The notes beneath the pieces were generated by a model. It did not search any database. It had not been told where the DNA came from and worked only from the letters and a program-made list of their open reading frames with translations. 29,231 nucleotides of DNA, from positions 1-29,231 of the forward strand of contig CAZVLA010000012.1 in the NCBI GenBank assembly GCA_964627805.1, given 5' to 3'. The stretch comes from CAZAMI01 sp964627805 (lineage in GTDB: Archaea > Thermoproteota > Thermoprotei_A > Sulfolobales > NBVN01). This document shows, piece by piece, positions 22,945-29,231 of this stretch. The first letter of the stretch is position 1, and every line of letters starts with the position of its first letter. The translations under genes and the position numbers were made by a program.

Positions 22945-25900
22945 TAACGAGCACCCCCTACCCTACGCCTCATTAAGTAGTAAGTAATGAGTGAAGCAGT
23001 AATTACGCCGGCAATGAATGACGTCATTATAAGTAGTGCGTTAGGTACTGAAGCTCCTTGATTACTTGAGGACCTCCTAACGCTTGATGAGTAAGTACTT
23101 AAGCCCTTAGTAGGTACTACCTCAACGTAGAACACCTTAGTATGTACCCTCCTCAAGTTATCCATGTAGGTAAGCTGGATCGGGACCCTAACGACGCCCT
23201 TAGCACTACGCTCAAGCATTAGGTTGAGGGTGAAGGTAACTGGTGAGTTAACCTCAGCATTACCTACGTAGACCGACTTAGGACCGAAGGTCCTCACGGG
23301 TAATCCCTCAGTAAGTGCTGAAGCCCTTACCGCGTAAGCTGTTGAGGTACCTACGTTAGTTACTGTTAGAGTTACCGAGAATGGCTGCCCAGGAACTGGT
23401 GATTCAGGTATTACGGCTACGTCAGTTAGTGTTAGGTTTATGACTCCCCTAAGTAGGAGTGTTCTTGAGGTTGTGAATGAGTTAATGACGCCGCTACTAC
23501 TGTCTAGGTACTTAACATTAATTATTAATGAAGCACTCGTACTAGCTGTTGATGGTACGTAGACAAGTAACTTAATACTCCTTAATGAGTTAGGTCCTAA
23601 CTCACCTACGTATAACCTAGACTCATTAAGTAGTAGTAGGTGTGCTGTAGTTGATAGGGTAACCTCAACACCCTCAACTAAGTGGTTTAGTGGGTTACTT
23701 ATGTTGAGGAATACGTAGTTCTCCCTACCAATAACTAACTCCGTAGGTCCTACGGAGACCCTTAAGTAGCCTGTACTCCTAGGTATTAACTCAATACTGA
23801 ATGACTCACTAACTACGTGCGTATTAGCTAGTGGGTCTAGGTACGTGAGCTTAGTAACTACCTTACCAACCTGAGGTGCTGATACGTAGGGGGTACTTAC
23901 GGGTACTGAAACACTTACCTCCTCATTAGGACTTAAGTTACCTATGAAGTAGGTAGTACTACCTAACGGAGCTAACTGACTAGGTAACTCAATATCTAAG
24001 TAGGTACTACTTAAGGTGTACGGTAGTAGGTTCTTAATAGTGATTACTAACGATGAGTTACTTAAAGCACTTAATCTATGGGGACTCAACGTAATTAAGA
24101 CGTAACCACTACTAGGTACTACGGTGAAGCTGAACTTAACAGTATCTACGTACTTAACACCACTTACTGAGTACGTAAGTCTTAAGGACCCCTCGTAAGT
24201 ACCTGGTGAGTTAGGTACTTTAATAGGTACCTTAACAACTACTTCAGAACCCCTACTTAAGTTACCTAAGTACTTACTACTTAATTCCTCAGTAGGTATT
24301 AGGGGTCCTAAGTCCTCAATACTTAACGTTAAGTCACTTAAGTCGCTTAAAGCCCTTAACCTAATACTTAGTAAGTCACTACTTAATGACTTAAGTACCT
24401 TAGGAGTTACGGAGACCTTAATCATTGATGGTTTAGTAGTAGGTTCTATAGTTAGGTCTAGTGAGTACGTACTTACGTGCTTAGAACCTAGTACGTCGTA
24501 GTAGGTAATACTAAGTACTAAGCCCGACGTAGTTAGTGAGTTAACTTCGGAGGCCCTAATAGGTACTACTAACGACTTACTACAGCCACTACTCAAGTCA
24601 CCTAACTCCACAGGCATTGACTTAAGTACCGCTAGTCCCTGCTTAGTACTGATACTCACCTCAGTATTGAGGGCATCACCACCTACGTTAGTAATTAATA
24701 ACCTCAAGAACTCCGTAGCCCCGGACCTAATTACCTTAGGTGATGCTGTTACTACGAACTTAGGTGAGTTATCCTCAATACTTACTAAGTACTTAACCCT
24801 GTACTCATGCTCGTAACCCAACCCATCTACGTAAGTAGCTACGAACTCAACGTACGTAGTACCTAATGCTCCGTAATTAACTATTACGGGTACTGAGGTA
24901 GTTAATGATTCGTTAGTCCCTAAGGAACCCAACCATAGAGTACCGTTAATAACCTTAACTAGTGAGGACCCTGACTCAACATTAATTACTAGTGAGTCTA
25001 TCTTAGTACCTAACCCATTAAATACCCTAAACACTAACTCACTAACTGATGGTGACTTAAGTGTCTTATTAAGTAACTCAATACGTAAGCCCTCAGTAGG
25101 TGTTTTAGGTAGTATCGTTAGTCTTAACTGACTAGACTCACTAAACTTAATACCCCTAACGAAGTACGTTAGTGAGACCCTTAACTCAGTACTTACTAAC
25201 TCATCTAGCTCAGGTACCTTAAGAGTAATTACTAACCCCCTAGATTCGTGGGGTCTTAGATGTGGTACGGTAATTACTGACCCATTAACTACTTCAGCAT
25301 AGTTAAGGCACTCCGTACTCACTACTAAGTAGTTAATAGGTTCTGAACCCTCATTAACTACCTCAAGAACCACGTCCGATAACCCAGGACTAACTACTAA
25401 GGACTTAGGCCTAACCACCACCTTAGGAACTACCGTATCAGTTACGGCTAGAGTGAATGACTTACTAAATAACCTAGCTACTCCGTAATCATCTACGTAG
25501 TTAATCACTACTTGAAGATGTACTGAAGTACCTAAGTACTTAGTAGGTACGTAGGTCCTTAACTCAGCCATTAATGACTGGTTAGGACTTATTGATGATG
25601 CGTTAGTACTTACTACCTCAGTACTTACTTCATTACTCGATACGGTGATGCTTACGTTACTTAATGAACCACCGCCTAAGTCCTTAATGATTAAGTAGGT
25701 AGTACCTTCACCAGCTACTAAGGTGTTATTGAGTAACTCAACGGTAATCCTAGGTAGTTCCTCACTACTTACCGGCATTACTAACGACTTACTAACCTCC
25801 CTCCAAGTACCGTCAGGCATTAAGTACTTAATGAGGATGTTTAGAGTAGTTACTGAGGACTTAAGTGTTGGTGGTACGTAAGTAGTTACTAATACGCTTA

Positions 25901-26555
25901 AGTTCTCATTAGGTCTTAAGTCCCCTAAGTAAGTACTCCCGTTAATCACCGTAACTAACTGTGACTTAACCTCAATACTTAAGTCCCTAGCTACGTAATC
26001 ACCTAAGTTACTTAGGGTTAGGTTAATTACTTGAGTACCTACGTGGAGTACCTTAGGTGAGTAGTTAATTACCTCAACGTCCGGCCTACCAGTTACTAGT
26101 AACTTAATGTACTCATACTCACACCTACTAACCCAAGTACCGTTAATTAATTCCGAGTACCTAAGCTCTAAGACTATAGTGTAGAGTCCAGTACCTGCGT
26201 TAGGTGATACCTTAAGTACGTACTTCAGATTAACGTAGGGTGATGAGGGGGTTACTAAGGAGTTGTAGGTAGCTACAGCTACTTCAGACCCGTACGGCTG
26301 AATACCCGACGGTAGTTCTAGAGTACCTAGTACCCCCTGTACTTGAGAACTACCTAAGTACTTCAGAGTCACGGTTAAGGTAATGACGTCGCCAGGAGCT
26401 ATGGTTGCTCCGTAACTACTTAACCACTCAGTATTAACTACCTTAAACTCATTAACTACGGACTGTGCGTACGTAGTAAATACTAATGGGGTCATTAGTG
26501 AGGTAGTGATTAGGGTTATGGTTAGTAGTGCGTATGTTAAGTACTTCATAGTCAT
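22944..26555 (-). CDS. Giant extracellular protein with ten Ig-like (CARDB/NEW3-type) repeats and C-terminal anchor
   Basis: 1203 residues. A signal peptide or uncleaved N-terminal helix (YALLTITLITTSLMTPLVF) is followed by ten tandem repeats beginning near residues 36, 158, 268, 377, 488, 597, 710, 817, 928 and 1038, about 110 residues each. Each repeat opens with a V-x-V-x-P-K-x-L-type strand, has a V-x-N-x-G-like turn, and a mid-repeat YLGxLxPNExxxVxVxVP block. This is the pattern of CARDB/NEW3 or COG1361 adhesion-like Ig folds. A Ser-rich linker, one transmembrane helix (ALLIMTSFIAGVITASLI) and MRRR at the C terminus anchor it. ATG 26555 overlaps the ATPase stop (ATGA) and has GGTGG 6 nt upstream. 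It lies between the ATPase and permease genes, so it probably forms the extracellular part of the transporter complex. Confidence 0.85.
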   Translation of the reverse strand: MTMKYLTYALLTITLITTSLMTPLVFTTYAQSVVNEFKVVNTEWLSSYGATIAPGDVITLTVTLKYLGSSQVQGVLGTLELPSGIQPYGSEVAVATYNSLVTPSSPYVNLKYVLKVSPNAGTGLYTIVLELRYSELINGTWVSRCEYEYIKLLVTGRPDVEVINYSPKVLHVGTQVINLTLSNLGDYVARDLSIEVKSQLVTVINGSTYLGDLRPNENLSVLVTTYVPPTLKSSVTTLNILIKYLMPDGTWREVSKSLVMPVSSEELPRITVELLNNTLVAGEGTTYLIIKDLGGGSLSNVSITVSSNEVSTEVVSTNASSISPNQSLMAELRTYVPTKYLGTSVHLQVVINYVDDYGVARLFSKSFTLAVTDTVVPKVVVRPKSLVVSPGLSDVVLEVVNEGSEPINYLVVSTECLNYAEVVNGSVITVPHLRPHESRGLVITLKVPELDELVSTELRVSLTYFVRGIKFSESSQLRLTILPKTPTEGLRIELLNKTLKSPSVSELVFRVFNGLGTKIDSLVINVESGSSLVKVINGTLWLGSLGTNESLTTSVPVIVNYGALGTTYVEFVATYVDGLGYEHEYRVKYLVSIEDNSPKFVVTASPKVIRSGATEFLRLLITNVGGDALNTEVSISTKQGLAVLKSMPVELGDLSSGCSKSLVVPIRASEVNSLTTSGLVLSITYYDVLGSKHVSTYSLDLTIEPTTKPSMIKVSVTPKVLKSLSSDLLSIRLRALSDLSDLTLSIEDLGPLIPTEELSSKYLGNLSRGSEVVVKVPIKVPNSPGTYEGSLRLTYSVSGVKYVDTVKFSFTVVPSSGYVLITLSPHRLSALSNSSLVITIKNLLPYTLSSTYLDIELPSQLAPLGSTTYFIGNLSPNEEVSVSVPVSTPYVSAPQVGKVVTKLTYLDPLANTHVVSESFSIELIPRSTGYLRVSVGPTELVIGRENYVFLNISNPLNHLVEGVEVTLSTTAHLLLLNESRLYVGELGPNSLRSIKLLVYVPSTASTSASLIINVKYLDSSSGVINSFTTSRTLLLRGVINLTLTDVAVIPESPVPGQPFSVTLTVTNVGTSTAYAVRASALTEGLPVRTFGPKSVYVGNAEVNSPVTFTLNLMLERSAKGVVRVPIQLTYMDNLRRVHTKVFYVEVVPTKGLSTYSSSVRRSSSNQGASVPNALLIMTSFIAGVITASLITYYLMRRRVGGAR

Positions 26556-27256
26556 GCAGAACCACCCTTAAGTAGGGATTCCCTAACGATTACCCCATCC
26601 CTTAACCAGTAAGCCCTATCAGCATACCTTAAGTTACTTAAGTTATGAGTAACTAAGACTACAGTAACTCCTTCAGAATCAACTAACTCCCTAAATAACT
26701 TCATAACTACCTCACCAGCTCTTGAGTCTAGGTTACCTGTTGGTTCATCAGCTAGTACTAGCTTAGGCTTAGTAGCTAATGCCCTAGCAATAGCTACCCT
26801 CTGCTGCTCACCACCGGATAGTTCGTAAGCTCTCTTACCCTCCTTACCCTTAAGACCTACTAACTCAAGTAACTCAAGAGCCCTCCTAACCCTAGCGTCC
26901 TTAGGTACTCCAGCAATAGCTAGTGGTAACTCAACATTCTCTAGGGCCGTTAAGTAGGGTATTAAGTTGTAGAACTGAAATACGAACCCTACGTACTCAT
27001 TCCTATACTTACTTAGCTCATTACTACCTAACCTACTCAACTCAATACCAGCAACGATCACCTCACCCTTAGTAGGTCTATCTAAGCCACCTATGATGTG
27101 GAGTAGCGTCGACTTACCCGATCCTGAAGGACCTACGACAGCAAGTAACTCACCCTCCCTAACAACCATATTAACCCCCCTCAATGCTGGGTACTCACCA
27201 CTCCTTGACCTATACACCTTCCATAAGTCCCTAACAATGACTAGTTCCTCACCCAA
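26552..27256 (-). CDS. MacB/LolD-type ABC transporter ATP-binding protein
   Basis: 234 residues. All nucleotide-binding motifs are present: Walker A GPSGSGKS (42-49), Q-loop Gln94 in FVFQFYNL, signature LSGGEQQR (146-153), Walker B LVLADE with catalytic Glu171, D-loop GNLD, and switch His204 in LVTHN. NLIPYLTALENVELPL is typical of the LolD/MacB branch. The start is TTG 27256; no canonical start has a well-spaced SD, and the TATA-like TTAAAAAT (minus strand, about 27290-27298) suggests an almost leaderless transcript. It is the first gene of the three-gene operon and is divergent from the PadR regulator. Confidence 0.95.
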   Translation of the reverse strand: MGEELVIVRDLWKVYRSRSGEYPALRGVNMVVREGELLAVVGPSGSGKSTLLHIIGGLDRPTKGEVIVAGIELSRLGSNELSKYRNEYVGFVFQFYNLIPYLTALENVELPLAIAGVPKDARVRRALELLELVGLKGKEGKRAYELSGGEQQRVAIARALATKPKLVLADEPTGNLDSRAGEVVMKLFRELVDSEGVTVVLVTHNLSNLRYADRAYWLRDGVIVRESLLKGGSA

Positions 27257-27268
27257 GTTTCTGGCCCA

Positions 27269-27298
27269 GATATATCGGGGGGAGATACATTTTTAAGT
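27269..27298. promoter_or_regulatory. Shared promoter/operator between ABC operon and PadR gene
   Basis: The 73-bp divergent gap has one A/T element, ACATTTTTAAGT (27288-27299), that can serve as TATA in either direction. Next to it are GATATATC (27269-27276) and an imperfect inverted repeat TATATC-N5-GAGATA (27271-27287, one mismatch in six). A regulator bound here would touch both promoters, in line with PadR autoregulation and control of the transporter. The site is inferred from symmetry only. Confidence 0.5.
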
Positions 27299-27329
27299 AT
27301 TACCTAGTAAGTTAGTTTGGTGGTTCTGA

Positions 27330-27791
27330 ATGGATAGTAGGGCCCCACCACCAATGCCCGGTGTCTTAGGTCTCTTAGTAATGGCTGTACTAGCTAGTAG
27401 GGGTGAGGCTCATGGTTACGAAATAATGAAGAGTATTGAGGAGATTACTGAGGGTAAGTGGAGACCCGCACCAGGTTCCCTATACCCCCTACTCATGTCG
27501 TTAGAGAGTGAGGGGCTTATTGAGTGTAGGTCAGTTGGTGGTGGTAGGGTTAGGAAGGTATGTAGGTTAACTAGGGAGGGTACTAGGTACTTCATTGAGG
27601 AGGTCGGTAGGAGGTTCTCTAGAATAGCACCACTAACTATAGCTGTCCTTAAGTCCGTTAAGTACTTAATGGATAGGGGGTTAGTGAGTAATTACGACGT
27701 AGTTAATAGTGTGTGTAGGTACTTAAGTGAGTTGATTAGGTGTAGTGAGGAGTTATGCTCTAAGGCCTCAGGAACTTCATACGCTCCATAA
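27330..27791 (+). CDS. PadR-family transcriptional regulator
   Basis: 153 residues. The PadR winged helix is clear: LGLLVMAVLASRGEAHGYEIMKSI, then WRPAPGSLYPLLMSLESEGLIECR, and VRKVCRLTREGTRYF. A C-terminal helical part (residues 90-153) would dimerise. PadR proteins commonly repress a neighbouring multidrug or antimicrobial-peptide ABC exporter and bind its substrate; this gene is divergent from such an ABC operon. ATG 27330 has GGTGG 6 nt upstream. The final 32 bases overlap the end of the convergent GH130-like gene. Confidence 0.92.
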   Translation: MDSRAPPPMPGVLGLLVMAVLASRGEAHGYEIMKSIEEITEGKWRPAPGSLYPLLMSLESEGLIECRSVGGGRVRKVCRLTREGTRYFIEEVGRRFSRIAPLTIAVLKSVKYLMDRGLVSNYDVVNSVCRYLSELIRCSEELCSKASGTSYAP

Positions 27792-28938
27792 CATCACTTA
27801 ATGGTGCTTCAAGAATTAGCGTTATCTCGTCGTCCTTCCCAGCAGTAACTATTAAGTCATTACCTACTAAGGAAGCACCACACACGAATATAGTTGATGG
27901 TCTAGCACCGAAGTAGTCGTTAGGTCTAGGACTAATTATCGGTTCCTCAGTAACCCCTAGTAACTCAGCATCACTACTAAGTAGTGCTGCGTAGGTGTGG
28001 TAGGTACCGTATACAGCATCTACGCTATGGAATATCAGTAAGTACTCATTACTCGATACCTTAACAACGCAGTTACTACCCGTCTTACGCTCCCTACCAA
28101 CAACGGGCATTAGTTCGGGGTAGGCAGTAGCTTCTCTAGTATATACTAACGCACCATCCCTAGGAGCTACTAAGATACCACCAACACCGGCATCCTCAAT
28201 CCAGGGTCTAATGACCATGTAGTCCTTACTCATGGGGAAGGTGTCTCTGTAGTCCCTAATAATGACCTCATCACCACTCTGCGGATCCTCAAACCTTATC
28301 GGCTCCATGTACTTAGGTCTGGAGCTACGCTCGAGTACTGACGTGAACGTTATTACGTAGGACCTAGCACCACCTACCTCTACGTACGGTTCGTAAGCCC
28401 TAACATGCGTTAACTCAACCCCACCACCTAACTCACAGGCCCTAGGATCCTCAACCCTCTCCGTAGTTACTATGGGGTAGTACAGCGGCTCAGCCCTCAA
28501 CCTAACCCTACCGACTAAGTCATTAATCCTAACCTCAGCAACACCTACGAACGTCCTAGACCATGGATTAGGTACTGGGTGACTACCTAAGCTAGATAAC
28601 CTAAGGAACAACCTAACCAAACCACCATCAATAAGTAAGGAAGCATTAGTAGCTAACCTAATAGGTACGTCAATACCTGAAGGACTCCTCAAAACAACAT
28701 CACAACCAAGAACATAAGCCCTAACCCCAAACACCTCCCTACCAACCCTAAAAACCCTACCAACCCTCCTACCAAGACTCAAAGCAGCCAACAACTTACC
28801 CTTAAGAACAGCCTCAGCACCCAAACCCCTCCTACTAAACAACCAACCCAAATAACCAACATAACCATCAACACTAACACCACCCAAATCAAAAACCCAA
28901 CCACCCAAAACACACCACCAACAAGGAAAACAAAACAC
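27760..28938 (-). CDS. GH130-like five-bladed propeller protein (beta-mannoside phosphorylase family fold)
   Basis: Up to 392 residues. The C-terminal half resembles family 130 glycosidases/phosphorylases: GGILVAPRDGALVYTRE, EYLLIFHSVDAVYGTYHTYAALLSSDAELLGVTEEPIISP, then PNDYFGARPSTIFVCGASLVGNDLIVTAG, and a final APLSDVMERM. GH130 enzymes act on mannosides; whether the catalytic Asp is retained here is unclear, so I call it GH130-like only. The start is uncertain. The frame opens at GTG 28938, but a TATA-like TGTATATTAG (minus strand, 28943-28952) would start transcription near 28920. TTG 28908, 6 nt after GGTGG, is a better candidate. The first 250 bases are very G/T-rich on the coding strand and use different codons (TAT, TTG, GTT) from the rest of the gene. 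Confidence 0.68.
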   Translation of the reverse strand: MFCFPCWWCVLGGWVFDLGGVSVDGYVGYLGWLFSRRGLGAEAVLKGKLLAALSLGRRVGRVFRVGREVFGVRAYVLGCDVVLRSPSGIDVPIRLATNASLLIDGGLVRLFLRLSSLGSHPVPNPWSRTFVGVAEVRINDLVGRVRLRAEPLYYPIVTTERVEDPRACELGGGVELTHVRAYEPYVEVGGARSYVITFTSVLERSSRPKYMEPIRFEDPQSGDEVIIRDYRDTFPMSKDYMVIRPWIEDAGVGGILVAPRDGALVYTREATAYPELMPVVGRERKTGSNCVVKVSSNEYLLIFHSVDAVYGTYHTYAALLSSDAELLGVTEEPIISPRPNDYFGARPSTIFVCGASLVGNDLIVTAGKDDEITLILEAPLSDVMERMKFLRP

Positions 28939-29231
28939 AAACTAATATACACTAACAATAACTAAGTACCAACGTAACAGTCCTTCATTGGGGAACATAA
29001 GTATTAGCGTCAACTATATTAACCCCCACACATGAGTCATCAGAATCTTCTGATGAACCCAATCCTAAGTAGAGAATGTGAGTCACAGAAAAACTTATTA
29101 GTGAGTTGACACCCACAATCAGAACAGTGCACCTTAAGGACCAAGTAAGCTTAAGTAAGTTACGTTGAGGGAGACACAATCAGAAAGTTAGGAAAGCTAA
29201 CCAGGAAACACTAATGAAAACAAATAAAAGG
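28939..29231. other. Non-coding right end rich in palindromes
   Basis: No credible gene is seen. Features include a perfect 9-bp inverted repeat TCATCAGAA-TC-TTCTGATGA (29037-29056), two nonamer palindromes around TGAGTCA (ATGAGTCAT 29032-29040 and GTGAGTCAC 29078-29086), and an 11-base direct repeat CACAATCAGAA (29114-29124 and 29175-29185). The 64-codon frame on the minus strand (28985-29179) lacks an SD and protein-like composition. It is most likely a regulatory region for the GH130-like gene and a gene beyond the window. Confidence 0.5.

Noticed and set aside
28985..29179. 64-codon ORF on the minus strand
   Set aside because: No SD, composition unlike a protein, and it overlaps the palindromes; treated as chance.
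29114..29185. Two copies of CACAATCAGAA about 61 bp apart, considered as CRISPR repeats
   Set aside because: Only 11 bases match, only two copies are visible, and no cas genes are nearby. The spacing is CRISPR-like, so the adjoining sequence beyond the window could change this view.

Overview
The window comes from an archaeon, most likely a thermophilic member of the Thermoproteota; I cannot name the genus. The archaeal markers are an archaeal-type MetE, ApgM-type phosphoglycerate mutase, split two-subunit class I fumarase, a single-domain KaiC-like ATPase, a P-type proton ATPase, NreA, class III signal-peptide pilins and C/D box guide RNAs. Promoters look archaeal: A/T-rich TATA-like elements about 25 nt before the inferred transcript starts. 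Ribosome-binding sites are GGTG-type (complementary to the archaeal 16S tail), usually 5-8 nt before the start codon. That spacing was used to choose several starts. Gene packing is tight, and several convergent pairs abut or overlap.

Layout. 1-5263: the 3' end of metE, a V4R-domain protein, a textbook C/D box sRNA in the gap before apgM, apgM, the fumarase pair (minus strand) and a divergent KaiC-like ATPase. 5309-9989: a cell-surface cluster. It has a Thr-stalk, membrane-anchored exported protein, two paralogous type IV pilin-like proteins facing away from each other around a macro-domain protein, a 36-residue membrane peptide, and a winged-helix protein. 10080-15011: an M20 peptidase, an iron alcohol dehydrogenase plus nitroreductase pair, a class II glutamine amidotransferase-like protein that seems to start at ACG, and a propeller-like protein. 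15264-18554: a P3A-type proton pump and a DUF364 protein.

18555-18910 is an RNA-rich gap. It holds an operator-like inverted repeat, a GC-rich hairpin with a possible kink-turn, and a second candidate C/D box sRNA whose guide matches the helix 69 region of 23S rRNA. 18911-21744: NreA and a B12-binding radical SAM protein with an unusual cysteine arrangement.

21745-27791 is the best candidate for an incompletely described system. It is a translationally coupled operon encoding a MacB/LolD-type ATPase, a 1203-residue membrane-anchored protein of ten Ig-like repeats of about 110 residues, and an FtsX/MacB-type permease. A PadR regulator is divergent from it, with a shared promoter/operator region. 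The window ends with a GH130-like protein whose 5' end is extremely G/T-rich on the coding strand, followed by a 290-bp region rich in palindromes.
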